From DATLGB01 sp963724135 (GTDB lineage: Bacteria > Actinomycetota > Thermoleophilia > Solirubrobacterales > Solirubrobacteraceae): a DNA stretch of 64,000 nucleotides. Under the pieces are notes generated by a model. The model had not been told where the DNA came from. It did no database searches and saw nothing but the letters and a program-made list of their open reading frames with translations. Below, one piece after another: positions 48,395 through 57,394 of this stretch. The translations under genes and the position numbers were made by a program. Location: contig CAVRTA010000004.1 in assembly GCA_963724135.1 (NCBI GenBank), positions 682,001 to 746,000 on the forward strand, read 5' to 3'. The stretch's first letter is position 1. The number at the start of each line of letters is the position of its first letter.

Positions 48395-50380
48395 ATGAGC
48401 GCCACCACCGAGCAGGCCGGTCTGGAGAAGCTTTCGATCGACACGATCAGGACCCTGTCGATGGACGCGGTGGAGAGGGCGAACTCGGGTCATCCCGGGA
48501 CGCCGATGGCGCTCGCGCCGGTCGTCTACTCGCTCTACACGCAGGTCATGAAGCACGATCCGGCCGACCCGCACTGGCTCGACCGCGACCGCTTCGTGCT
48601 GTCGGCCGGGCACGCATCGATGCTCCTGTACTCGATCCTGCACCTGTGCGGCTACGACCTGTCGATGGACGACCTCAAGGCGTTCCGGCAGCTCGAGTCC
48701 CGGACGCCGGGACACCCCGAGAAGGGGCACACCCAGGGCGTCGAGACGACGACCGGCCCGCTGGGCCAGGGCATCTCGACGGCCGTGGGGATGGCGCTGG
48801 CCGAGCGTATGCTCAACGCCCGTTTCGGCGCCGCCGTCGACCATCACGTCTTCGTCATCGCGTCCGACGGCGACATGCAGGAGGGGGTCCAGTCCGAGGC
48901 GGCGTCGCTCGCCGGCCATCTCGGGCTCGGCCGGCTGATCGTCTTCTACGACGACAACCACATCTCGATCGAGGGCGACACCGCGAAGGCGATGTCCGAG
49001 GACGTCGGCAAACGCTACGAGGCCTACGGATGGGAGGTCGTGCAGCTCGGTGAGGACATCGAGGTCGACCAGCTCACGCGCGCCTTCGAGAAGGCCAAGG
49101 AGACCGAGCAGCCGACGCTGATCGTGGCCCGCACGCACATCGGCTACGGCGCGCCCAACAAGCAGGACACGGGCGAGGCGCACGGGTCGCCGCTCGGCGA
49201 CGACGAGATCAAAGCGGCAAAGGAGTTCTACGGCTTCCCGTCCGACGTGCCGTTCTTCGTGCCCGACGGCGTCTACGACCACTACCGCGACGCGGTGGCC
49301 GAGCGGGCCAGGGCGCGCGAGGAGTGGCGGGAGCGCTTCGCCGGCGACGACGGCCTCGCCGAGGTGGAGCGCATGCGCTCCAACGAGCTGCCCGAGGGCT
49401 GGGACGCGGGGCTCGAGCTCAAGCCCGCCGACGACAAGGGGATGGCGACCCGCAAGGCGTCGGAGGCGGCGATCCAGTGGGCGGCGCAGGGCGTCCCCGA
49501 GCTGATCGGCGGCTCGGCCGACCTCGCTCCGTCGACCAACACGCTGATCGACGAGGCGGGCAGCATCGCCGCCGGCGACTACTCGGGGCGCAACCTGCAC
49601 TTCGGCATCCGCGAGCACGGGATGGGCGCCATCGTCAACGGCCTCACGCTGTCTGGCTTCCGCGCCTACGGCGCCACCTTCATGACGTTCAGCGACTACA
49701 TGAAGGGCGCGATCCGGATGGCGGCGATCATGGAGTGCCCGTCGGTGTTCGTCTTCACCCACGATTCGATCGGTCTCGGCGAGGACGGCCCGACGCACCA
49801 GCCGATCGAGCAGCTCACGCACCTGCGGGCGACCCCGAAGCTCAACGTGGTGCGGCCGGCCGAATTCAACGAGACGCAGCTCGCCTGGCGCTTCGCGCTG
49901 CGGACCACGAACCGGCCCACCGCTTTGGCGCTCTCGCGCCAGGGCACCCCGACGCTCGACCCCGCCGCGATCCCCGACGACGCCATCGAGCGCGGCGCGT
50001 ACGTCCTGCGCGACGCCGACGGCGACCCGGACGTGATCCTGATCGGGACGGGCACGGAGCTCAAGCTCGCGCTCGACGCGGCGGACACGCTTGACGACCT
50101 CGCCGTGCGCGTGGTCTCGATGCCGTGCATGGACACCTTCGGCGACCAGAACCGCGCCTACATCGAGTCGGTCCTGCCGCCCGCATGCCGGGCGCGCGTC
50201 GCGGTCGAGGCCGCCAGCCCGCTGAGCTGGTACCGCTGGGTCGGCGACTGCGGCGTCGTGATCGGGATGACCGACTACGGGGCGAGCGCCCCCGCTAAGG
50301 ACGTCTACGAGCACTTCGGCATCACGGCCGAGGCCGTCGCGGAGGCCGCGCGCGAGTCGGTCGCAAAGGCTGCGCGGTGA
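48395..50380 (+). CDS. tkt: Transketolase
   Basis: 661 residues. Thiamine diphosphate motifs: SGHPGTPMALAPV with the catalytic histidines, ASDGDMQEGVQSEAA (the GDG Mg2+/ThDP motif), FGIREHGMGAIVNG with the ThDP-activating glutamate, and THDSIGLGEDGPTHQP. It moves two-carbon units between sugar phosphates. It is the first gene of a pentose phosphate operon, coupled to pgi by a GTGA overlap. Confidence 0.97.
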   Translation: MSATTEQAGLEKLSIDTIRTLSMDAVERANSGHPGTPMALAPVVYSLYTQVMKHDPADPHWLDRDRFVLSAGHASMLLYSILHLCGYDLSMDDLKAFRQLESRTPGHPEKGHTQGVETTTGPLGQGISTAVGMALAERMLNARFGAAVDHHVFVIASDGDMQEGVQSEAASLAGHLGLGRLIVFYDDNHISIEGDTAKAMSEDVGKRYEAYGWEVVQLGEDIEVDQLTRAFEKAKETEQPTLIVARTHIGYGAPNKQDTGEAHGSPLGDDEIKAAKEFYGFPSDVPFFVPDGVYDHYRDAVAERARAREEWRERFAGDDGLAEVERMRSNELPEGWDAGLELKPADDKGMATRKASEAAIQWAAQGVPELIGGSADLAPSTNTLIDEAGSIAAGDYSGRNLHFGIREHGMGAIVNGLTLSGFRAYGATFMTFSDYMKGAIRMAAIMECPSVFVFTHDSIGLGEDGPTHQPIEQLTHLRATPKLNVVRPAEFNETQLAWRFALRTTNRPTALALSRQGTPTLDPAAIPDDAIERGAYVLRDADGDPDVILIGTGTELKLALDAADTLDDLAVRVVSMPCMDTFGDQNRAYIESVLPPACRARVAVEAASPLSWYRWVGDCGVVIGMTDYGASAPAKDVYEHFGITAEAVAEAARESVAKAAR

Positions 50381-51894
50381 ACGTCGACGCGCGCCTGACC
50401 GAGGAGCACGAGGGCCTGGTCGGCGCAGCGGTCCGGCGAGCGCGCGAGGAGCGGGTCTTCGACCGCATCTGGCAGGGGGACGTCACGCTGTGGGCGCCCG
50501 AGGGGACGCCGGAGCTCGCCGACCGGCTCGGGTGGCTGCGGGTGGCGGAGGCGACGCAGGCCGCTCTCGACGAGCTCGATGTCTTCGTCGAGGAGGTGCG
50601 CGGCGCCGGTTACACCGACGCGGTGCTGCTGGGCATGGGCGGTTCCAGCCTCGCTCCCGAGGTCTACCGCCGCTCACTCGACGGGAACGGTCTGACGCTG
50701 CACGTGCTCGACACCACCGAGCCGCTGCAGGTGCTGGCCGTCGAGGAGCGGCTCGATCTCGAAAGGGCGCTCTTCATCGTCTCCTCGAAGTCCGGCGGGA
50801 CGATCGAGCCCAACTCGCTGTTCAAGTACTTCCACGGCAAGCAGCCGGACGGCGCGCACTTCGTCGCCATCACCGACCCCGGCACCCACATGGGCGACGT
50901 GGCCACGGAGCACGGCTTCCGGCGGACCTTCGTCAACGACCCCGACATCGGCGGCCGCTACAGCGCGCTGTCGTACTTCGGGATCGTCCCGGCGGCGCTG
51001 GCGGGGATCGACGTGCGCAGCGAGCTGGCGGCGGCGGTCGCCGCCCAGCACGCGAGCGAGGACGACTCGGCGCTGTGGTTCGGCGCCGCGCTCGGCGCGC
51101 TCGCCGGTGCCGGCCGCGACAAGCTCGCCTTCGTGATCGAGGAGCCGTACGAGTCGCTGGGCCTGTGGGCCGAGCAGCTGATCGCGGAGTCGACCGGCAA
51201 GCAGGGGCGCGGGATGCTGCCGATCGCCGACGAGCCGCTGGCGGGCAACTACGGGGACGACCGCGTGTTCGTCCACGTCGGCGACGGCGAGCCGCCCGAC
51301 GTGGGGGACTGCCCGCTGTTCACGGTGCGCGTGAGCAGCCTGTCGGCGCTGTTCTTCGACCTCGAGTTCGCGACGGCGGTCCTTGGCTGGAGCCTGGGCA
51401 TCAACCCGTTCGACCAGCCCAACGTGCAGGAGGCCAAGGACAACACCAGCCGCGTCCTCGCCGAGGGAGCCCCCGACCTCGACGACGGCTCGCTCGACGA
51501 GCTGCTCGACGGGCTCGCGCCCCCCGCCTACGTCGCGATCATGGGCTATCTGCCCTACGACGACGCCGTCGACGCGGCCGTATCGCGACTGCGCGCCCGG
51601 CTGATCGAGCGCCACGGCGTCGCCACCACCTGGGGCTACGGACCCCGCTTTTTGCACTCGACCGGCCAGTACCACAAGGGCGGGCCGCCGACCGGCCGCT
51701 TCCTTCAGCTCGTCCACGACTCCGACGCGGATGCCGACATCCCCAGCGAGTCCTACGGCTTCCGCACGCTGATCGACGCCCAGGCCGACGGCGACCTCCA
51801 GACGCTGCGCGACCACGGCCTGCCCGCCGTCAGAGTGCGCCTCGACGCCGGCGACCTCGCCGGCTCGATCGACCGCATCACGGCCGCCGTCTGA
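50377..51894 (+). CDS. pgi: Glucose-6-phosphate isomerase, of the type found fused to transaldolase
   Basis: 505 residues; GTG overlaps the tkt stop. SIS-fold motifs are LGMGGSSLAPEV, FIVSSKSGGTIEPNSLFKYF and FDQPNVQEAKDN. The sequence resembles the isomerase half of actinobacterial/cyanobacterial transaldolase-Pgi fusions more than E. coli Pgi. The transaldolase half is missing here, and no tal gene is in the operon. It interconverts glucose-6-phosphate and fructose-6-phosphate, returning carbon from the non-oxidative branch. Confidence 0.92.
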   Translation: MNVDARLTEEHEGLVGAAVRRAREERVFDRIWQGDVTLWAPEGTPELADRLGWLRVAEATQAALDELDVFVEEVRGAGYTDAVLLGMGGSSLAPEVYRRSLDGNGLTLHVLDTTEPLQVLAVEERLDLERALFIVSSKSGGTIEPNSLFKYFHGKQPDGAHFVAITDPGTHMGDVATEHGFRRTFVNDPDIGGRYSALSYFGIVPAALAGIDVRSELAAAVAAQHASEDDSALWFGAALGALAGAGRDKLAFVIEEPYESLGLWAEQLIAESTGKQGRGMLPIADEPLAGNYGDDRVFVHVGDGEPPDVGDCPLFTVRVSSLSALFFDLEFATAVLGWSLGINPFDQPNVQEAKDNTSRVLAEGAPDLDDGSLDELLDGLAPPAYVAIMGYLPYDDAVDAAVSRLRARLIERHGVATTWGYGPRFLHSTGQYHKGGPPTGRFLQLVHDSDADADIPSESYGFRTLIDAQADGDLQTLRDHGLPAVRVRLDAGDLAGSIDRITAAV

Positions 51895-52100
51895 ACGCCG
51901 GCACGAATGGAGGGGCGCTCGCCGCGTTCGCGTCGCGGCAACATCACGTGCTCTCGATCGCACAGCTGCGGTCGCTCGGCTGGTCGGACAAGGGATTGGC
52001 CTCACTCGTACGGCGGTGGGCCGAGGTCGTCCACGAACCGCAGCGCGTCGCCGCCGAGATCCGCGAGATGATCACGCGCCGGGCACCTTTGGTGGGGTGA
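51895..52100 (+). pseudogene. Remnant of an AbiEi/DUF559-type N-terminal winged-helix protein
   Basis: The stretch reads ALAAFASRQHHVLSIAQLRS, then LGWSDKGLASLVRRW. This matches the first ~35 residues of the AbiEi antitoxin-like/DUF559 family (usually LAARQHGVVSRAQLLALG, then an RGVYAVG strand). The following sequence diverges at once and stops at 52100. There is no start codon with a ribosome-binding site, and the frame begins directly after the pgi stop. It looks like a decayed fragment left between pgi and gnd. Confidence 0.5.
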
Positions 52101-52176
52101 TTGCCCATCCATCCGCGCTTGCGTTGTGCGGATCGCGATAGGTTCCCCGACTCGGCCAAGCGGACAAGGAGACAGG

Positions 52177-53082
52177 GTGCAGATCGGCTTCGTCGGCCTC
52201 GGCAAGATGGGCGGCAACATGGTCCACCGCATCAAGCGGGACTCCGACCATGACGTCGTCGCGTTCGACTTCAACGAGGACGCGGTCAGGGCGGCCGAGG
52301 AGCACGGGGCGCAGGGCGCGTCCTCGCTCGAGGACCTGGTCTCGAAACTTCGCAAGCCGCGCGCCGTGTGGGTGATGGTCCCGGCCGGGGACCCGACCAC
52401 TGAGACGGTGCTCGCGCTCGGGGAGTTGATGGAGGAGGGCGACCTCGTCGTCGACGGCGGCAACTCGAAGTGGCACGAGGACAAGGGCCGCGCCGACGAG
52501 CTGTCCAAGAAGAGCATCAACTACGTCGACGTCGGGACGAGCGGTGGGGTGTGGGGACTCGACGTCGGCTACTGCATGATGGTCGGCGGGACCGACGACG
52601 GCGTCGCGCTCCTCACGCCGATCCTCGACGTGCTCGCCCCGCCGGACGGGTGGCGGCACTTCGGCCCGCCCGGCGCCGGGCACTTCGTGAAGATGGTCCA
52701 CAACGGCGTGGAGTACGGGATGATGCAGGCGTACGCCGAGGGTTTCGAGCTGATGCACAAATCGGCCTTCCCGATCGAGCTCGAGGAGGTCGCCGCGCTG
52801 TGGAACCGCGGCAGCGTCGTGCGCTCGTGGCTGTGCGAGCTGGCCGAGGCGGCGTTCAGGGCCGAGGGCAACGACCTCGAGGGCATCCGGGGCCACGTGT
52901 CGGACTCCGGCGAGGGGCGCTGGACGCTGATGGACTCGCTCGAGCTCGAGACCCCCATGCCGGTGTTGTCGGCGGCGATCGCAGCCCGCTTCTACAGCCG
53001 CGGCGAGGGCGACTACACCGCTCGCGTGCTGGCCGCGCTGCGCAACCAGTTCGGAGGCCACGCCGTGGAACGCAGCCAGTGA
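52177..53082 (+). CDS. gnd: 6-phosphogluconate dehydrogenase (decarboxylating), short form
   Basis: 301 residues from GTG 52177 with AAGGAG five bases upstream, which decides this start over the upstream in-frame one at 52126. NAD(P) motif IGFVGLGKMGGNM; substrate motifs DGGNSKWHEDKGRADEL, DVGTSGGVWGL and the catalytic Lys/Asn segment HFVKMVHNGVEYGMM. The ~300-residue size is that of the GndA/YqeC type, often NAD-preferring, rather than the ~470-residue NADP type. It is coupled to zwf (GTGA). Confidence 0.95.
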   Translation: MQIGFVGLGKMGGNMVHRIKRDSDHDVVAFDFNEDAVRAAEEHGAQGASSLEDLVSKLRKPRAVWVMVPAGDPTTETVLALGELMEEGDLVVDGGNSKWHEDKGRADELSKKSINYVDVGTSGGVWGLDVGYCMMVGGTDDGVALLTPILDVLAPPDGWRHFGPPGAGHFVKMVHNGVEYGMMQAYAEGFELMHKSAFPIELEEVAALWNRGSVVRSWLCELAEAAFRAEGNDLEGIRGHVSDSGEGRWTLMDSLELETPMPVLSAAIAARFYSRGEGDYTARVLAALRNQFGGHAVERSQ

Positions 53083-54605
53083 CGGCCACGGCCGACCCCA
53101 ACCCGCTGACGGAAGGGCTCGAGCGGGTCCCCGTCCCGCACACCGCGCTCGTGATCTTCGGCGCCACCGGCGACCTCTCCAAGCGCAAGCTGCTGCCCGC
53201 GCTCTACAACCTCGCGCACGATGGCCAGCTGCCGGAGCGATTCGCGCTGATCGGTGTCTCGCGCGGCGAGTCGACGGACGACGAGTTCCGCGCGCTCGCG
53301 CGCGAGTCGATCATCGAGCACAGCCGCCGCGACCCCGACGGCGACGTGCTCGACGCGCTGCTGGAGCGCATGCGCTACGTCTCGCTGACCTTCGACGACG
53401 GCGCCGCCTACCCGGCGCTCGCCGAGGCGCTCGCGGCGACCGATGCGGAAGTGGGCCACCCGCTCAACCGCTGCTACTACCTCTCGACCGCGCCGGAGTT
53501 CTTCGGGACCATCCCGACGCATCTCAAGGAGGCCGGTCTCAACCGCCACGACGACGTCGACGTCCGCTGCGTGATCGAGAAGCCGTTCGGCACCGACCTC
53601 AGGTCGGCGCGCGCCCTCCAGGACACGGTCTCCAGGGCTTTCCGCGAAAAGCAGGTGTTCCGCATCGACCACTACCTGGGCAAGGAGACGGTCCAGAACA
53701 TGATGGCGTTCCGGTTCGCCAACTACATGTTCGAGCCGCTCTGGAACCGCAACTTCATCGACCACGTCCAGATCACCGCGGCAGAGGACATCGGGATCGG
53801 CTCGCGTGCCGGCTACTACGACCAGTCCGGCGCGCTGCGCGACCTCGTGCAGAACCACATGCTCCAGCTGCTGACGCTGCTGTGCATGGAGCCCCCGGTC
53901 TCGTTCGAGGCCGACAAGGTGCGCGACGAGAAGGTCAAGGTGCTCCAGGCGATCACGCCGATGACGCCGGCGCAGGTCGCCGACCACACGGTGCGTGCCC
54001 GCTACCTGGCCGGCACGATCGCCGGCAGGGAGGTGCCGTCATACCTCTCCGAGGAGGACGTCCCGGACAGCTCCAACACCGAGACCTACGCGGCGCTGCG
54101 CCTCAACGTCGAGAACTGGCGCTGGGCCGGGGTGCCGATCGTGCTGCGCACCGGCAAGCGGCTCGCCCGCAAGCTGACCGAGATCGCGGTGCAGCTCAAG
54201 CCGGTCCCGCACATGGCCTTCAAGGCCCAGGGCTCCGTCGGCGTGATGCCGAACCAGCTCATCATCACCCTCCAGCCCGACGAGGGCGTATCGCTCAAGC
54301 TGGGCGCGAAGATCCCCGGGCCCACGATGCGCATCCGCCCGGTGACGATGGAGTTCCATTACGGGACGTCGTTCATGTCGCAGTCGCCGGAGGCCTACGA
54401 GCGGCTGATCGTCGACGCGATGCGCGGCGAGGCCACCCTCTTCACGCGCAACGACGAGGTCGATGCGCAGTGGTCGATCATCGACCCGATCCTCGACTCG
54501 TGGGCGGACAAGTCGCCGCGGATGGCCACCTACGAGGCGGGGTCGCAGGGCCCGCCCGAAGCCAACCGCCTGCTCGACGGCGATCGCGAGTGGCGCCGGC
54601 TGTGA
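53079..54605 (+). CDS. zwf: Glucose-6-phosphate 1-dehydrogenase
   Basis: 508 residues; GTG overlaps the gnd stop. Coenzyme motif GATGDLSKRK begins at Gly28. The substrate/catalytic signature is Arg195-Ile-Asp197-His198-Tyr-Leu-Gly-Lys202. It catalyses the first step of the oxidative pentose phosphate pathway and supplies NADPH. The downstream opcA gene, also coupled by GTGA, encodes its assembly/activator protein. Confidence 0.97.
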   Translation: MTATADPNPLTEGLERVPVPHTALVIFGATGDLSKRKLLPALYNLAHDGQLPERFALIGVSRGESTDDEFRALARESIIEHSRRDPDGDVLDALLERMRYVSLTFDDGAAYPALAEALAATDAEVGHPLNRCYYLSTAPEFFGTIPTHLKEAGLNRHDDVDVRCVIEKPFGTDLRSARALQDTVSRAFREKQVFRIDHYLGKETVQNMMAFRFANYMFEPLWNRNFIDHVQITAAEDIGIGSRAGYYDQSGALRDLVQNHMLQLLTLLCMEPPVSFEADKVRDEKVKVLQAITPMTPAQVADHTVRARYLAGTIAGREVPSYLSEEDVPDSSNTETYAALRLNVENWRWAGVPIVLRTGKRLARKLTEIAVQLKPVPHMAFKAQGSVGVMPNQLIITLQPDEGVSLKLGAKIPGPTMRIRPVTMEFHYGTSFMSQSPEAYERLIVDAMRGEATLFTRNDEVDAQWSIIDPILDSWADKSPRMATYEAGSQGPPEANRLLDGDREWRRL

Positions 54606-55663
54606 GCGGTCCCGCCGTGACCGAGGACGCGGTCTGGTCGGCGCAGGACACGACCCCCGCGAAGATCGAGGCGGCGCTGCGGACGCTGCTCGCCGAGCGC
54701 CACCAGCAGGCGTCGGTGCTGCCCGCGCGCGTGCTCAACATGGTGGTGATCTGCGACCGCGCCTATCGCGGCGAGATCGACAACCGGCTCCAGCGTGTCG
54801 GCCGCTTCCATCCCTCGCGGCTGATCATCGTCGCCGTCGAGCCCAGGCGCTCGACGCTCGACGCGTGGGTCTCGATGGCGACCCAGGACAACGACGTGCT
54901 CACCGTCGCGCGCGAGCGGGTCGAGGTCGACGTCGGTGAGCAGGCGCTAGCGGGGCTCGACAACATCGTCGCGCCGCTCGTCGTGCCCGATCTGGCGACG
55001 GTCGTGTGGGCTCCGCACGGGCACGCGGTCGGTGAGGACGCCCTGCGCGAGGTGGCGCAGGTGGTGCTCGTCGACACGCTCGAAGACGAGGTCGGCGCCG
55101 CGCTGGACCGCGCGGCCGCCCTCCAGGACGACCTCTACGTCGTCGATCTGGCGTGGCTGCGTTCGACGCCGTGGCGCGAGCGCGTCGCGGCCGCCTTCGA
55201 CCCGCCGCGGTACCGCGACGATCTGCGCAACGCAAGCTCGGTCACCGTTCGCCATCGCGGCGACTCGGTCGCCCCGGCGGCGCTGTTCACGGGCTGGCTC
55301 GCGTCGCGCCTGGGCTGGACCCCGGGCGCCCTGGTGCGGCACGGCGATGGTCTGGCAGGCCGTTGCACGGCGAAGCGCGGCGACGTCAAGGTGACCTTCG
55401 AGCCGGTCGAGCAGCGCGACGCACCGGGGCTGGCCGGGGTGACGATCGAGAGCGCGTCCGGCGCCGCGGTCTCGCTCGACCGCGCGCGCGGCGGGTTGCG
55501 CGAGGTGCGGCGCTCCCCCAGCGGCGACGAGGAGGGGTTCACGGTCATGGGTGCGTCGCGCGGCGAGGGCGGCATCCTCGGCGAGGGGGTCCGCCAGGCG
55601 CTGCTGCGCGACCGGACGTACAAGTCCGCCCTCGCGGCAGCGCGCGAGCTGGTTACGGCTTGA
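54602..55663 (+). CDS. opcA: OxPP cycle protein OpcA, activator of glucose-6-phosphate dehydrogenase
   Basis: 353 residues; GTG overlaps the zwf stop. The family pattern is seen in ARVLNMVVICDR, RVGRFHPSRLIIVAVEP, IVAPLVVPDLATVVWAPHG and DLAWLRSTPWRERVAAAF. OpcA is an allosteric partner of Zwf in cyanobacteria and actinobacteria. The order zwf-opcA-pgl agrees with that in other actinobacteria. Confidence 0.95.
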   Translation: MSGPAVTEDAVWSAQDTTPAKIEAALRTLLAERHQQASVLPARVLNMVVICDRAYRGEIDNRLQRVGRFHPSRLIIVAVEPRRSTLDAWVSMATQDNDVLTVARERVEVDVGEQALAGLDNIVAPLVVPDLATVVWAPHGHAVGEDALREVAQVVLVDTLEDEVGAALDRAAALQDDLYVVDLAWLRSTPWRERVAAAFDPPRYRDDLRNASSVTVRHRGDSVAPAALFTGWLASRLGWTPGALVRHGDGLAGRCTAKRGDVKVTFEPVEQRDAPGLAGVTIESASGAAVSLDRARGGLREVRRSPSGDEEGFTVMGASRGEGGILGEGVRQALLRDRTYKSALAAARELVTA

Positions 55664-56334
55664 GGATCGAGATCCTCGACGGCGCCGAGGGGGTCGCCGC
55701 GCGCGCGGCCGAACTGCTGGCCCGAGTGCACGGGCACGTCGCGCTCTCGGGCGGCTCGACGCCCAGGGCCGCCTACGCCCGCGCCGCCGAGCTGCGCCAG
55801 GACTGGCGCGGCGTCACGTTGTGGCTCGGCGACGAGCGCCACGTCCCGGCCGACGACGAGCGCTCCAACGCCAGCATGGTGCGCGAGCAGCTGCTCACGC
55901 GGATCCCGCGCGCCACGCTGCCGCACTTCGAGCCGGTGGACACGGAGCTGGACCTCGACGCGTCAGCGCTCGACTACGACCGCCGCCTCGCGGCTGTGGC
56001 GCGGCTCGACCTTGCGCTGATGGGCCTGGGGCCGGACAGCCACACGGCATCGCTGTTCCCAGGCAAGCCCGCGCTCGCCGCGACGGGTCGCAGCGCGATC
56101 GCGGTACCCGAGGCGGGCATGGAGCCCTACGTCCCGCGCGTCACGCTCACCCTCGAGCTCTTCAACGCCGCGCGCGAGATCGTCTTCCTGGTGGCGGGCG
56201 CGGACAAGGCCGACGCATGCGCCCGCGCTTTCGGTGATACTCCGGATCCTGGCTCGCCGGGTGCGCGTGTGCGGCCAACGGATGGGGAACTGCTCGTGCT
56301 CGCCGACCGGGCCGCAGCTTCCCGGCTGGGCTAG
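55660..56334 (+). CDS. pgl: 6-phosphogluconolactonase
   Basis: 224 residues from a TTG that overlaps the opcA stop (TTGA). NagB/Pgl-fold motifs are HVALSGGSTPRAAYA, LWLGDERHVPADDERSN and LALMGLGPDSHTASLFPG. It hydrolyses 6-phosphogluconolactone and closes the oxidative branch coded by zwf and gnd in the same operon. Confidence 0.95.
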   Translation: MRIEILDGAEGVAARAAELLARVHGHVALSGGSTPRAAYARAAELRQDWRGVTLWLGDERHVPADDERSNASMVREQLLTRIPRATLPHFEPVDTELDLDASALDYDRRLAAVARLDLALMGLGPDSHTASLFPGKPALAATGRSAIAVPEAGMEPYVPRVTLTLELFNAAREIVFLVAGADKADACARAFGDTPDPGSPGARVRPTDGELLVLADRAAASRLG

Positions 56335-56384
56335 CGGCAAACCCAGGTTTGCCGTCAAATCAGGTGGAAACCCCACTGGTTTTT
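56335..56384 (+). terminator. Tandem hairpins after pgl
   Basis: A perfect stem CGGCAAAC/GTTTGCCG (56335-56354, loop CCAG) starts at the base after the pgl stop. A weaker stem GGTGG/CCACT (56363-56377) follows, then GGTTTTT. The second resembles an intrinsic terminator. They separate the pentose phosphate operon from the GGDEF gene. Confidence 0.55.
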
Positions 56385-56411
56385 AGCGTCCGTGCCCGTT
56401 TAATCAATCAA

Positions 56412-57383
56412 GTGACGACCGACCCCCGACAGCTAGCGGCGCTCATCCATGCGCAGGAGACGATCGCGTCTGCCGGTCTGGAGGTAGGTGACGTGCTCGT
56501 CTCCCTCGCCGGGCACGCACGCGAGCTCACAGGTGCGAGCGGCGCGATCGTCGAGCTGGTGGATCCGGAGGGGACGGTCGTCCAGGGGGCGGCGGACAAC
56601 TCGTCCGTCCTGGTCGGCACCCGCGTGCCCGATGCCACCGCGAGCGCGCGCGCGATGATGCAACGTCGGCTCGTGCGCTGGGACGAGCCGACGGAGGCGA
56701 CCGGCGCGGCTGGGGAGGGGCGCGGCGGTGCCAAGAGCGTGATCGCCGCGCCGCTCGCGGTCAGCGACGACGAGGCTGTGGGCGTCGTGACGGTCCTGTC
56801 GGCGAAGGGCGATGCGTTCAGCGCCGACGACGAGCACTGCCTGCGCGTGCTGGCGCGCTTCGCGAGCCACCAGATCGTGCAGGCGCGGCGGCTCGCCTCG
56901 GCCGAGCGCACATCGCGCCTGGACCCGCTCACCGGCCTCGGCAACCGCCGTGCCCTCGACGAGGCGATGCAGCGCGAGCTCGCGCGCCACATCCGCTACC
57001 AGCGCACGCTCGCGCTGGTGATCGTCGATCTGGATGGCTTCAAGTCGGTCAACGACACGCATGGACACGCGGCCGGTGATCGCGTGCTGGCGACGGTCGG
57101 GCGCCGGCTGTGCGAGATCCGCGGCGCCGACGCGGCCTTCCGGCTCGGCGGCGACGAGTTCGCGGTGCTGCTGCCGGAGACGCGGTCCGACGCGGCGGAG
57201 CTGGTCGCGCGCCGGATCGCACGCCAGATCCGCGACGACACCTTCCCGCACGAGGTCACCGCGACGTGGGGCATCGCCGAGGCGACGGGCCCCGACCCGG
57301 AGGAGCTGCTCGCGGCGGCCGACCGCGAGCTGTACGCGCGCAAGCGCGATACGCGGCCGACCAACTCGGAAGCAACGGGGTAG
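56412..57383 (+). CDS. GAF-GGDEF diguanylate cyclase
   Basis: 323 residues from GTG 56412. A GAF sensor domain (about 15-165) precedes a GGDEF domain (about 175-320). The active-site motif is intact at 246-250 (FRLGGDEFAVLLPE). An allosteric I-site RGAD (237-240) stands exactly five residues before it, so product inhibition by c-di-GMP is expected. No EAL domain and no membrane segment are present. It is a soluble enzyme whose GAF ligand is unknown. Confidence 0.93.
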   Translation: MTTDPRQLAALIHAQETIASAGLEVGDVLVSLAGHARELTGASGAIVELVDPEGTVVQGAADNSSVLVGTRVPDATASARAMMQRRLVRWDEPTEATGAAGEGRGGAKSVIAAPLAVSDDEAVGVVTVLSAKGDAFSADDEHCLRVLARFASHQIVQARRLASAERTSRLDPLTGLGNRRALDEAMQRELARHIRYQRTLALVIVDLDGFKSVNDTHGHAAGDRVLATVGRRLCEIRGADAAFRLGGDEFAVLLPETRSDAAELVARRIARQIRDDTFPHEVTATWGIAEATGPDPEELLAAADRELYARKRDTRPTNSEATG

Positions 57384-57394
57384 CTTCCGCCCTG

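Noticed and set aside
56335..56411. Possible c-di-GMP riboswitch upstream of the GGDEF gene
   Set aside because: The hairpins are there, but the conserved GEMM core and tetraloop/receptor elements are not seen; a T-run after the second hairpin fits a terminator better.
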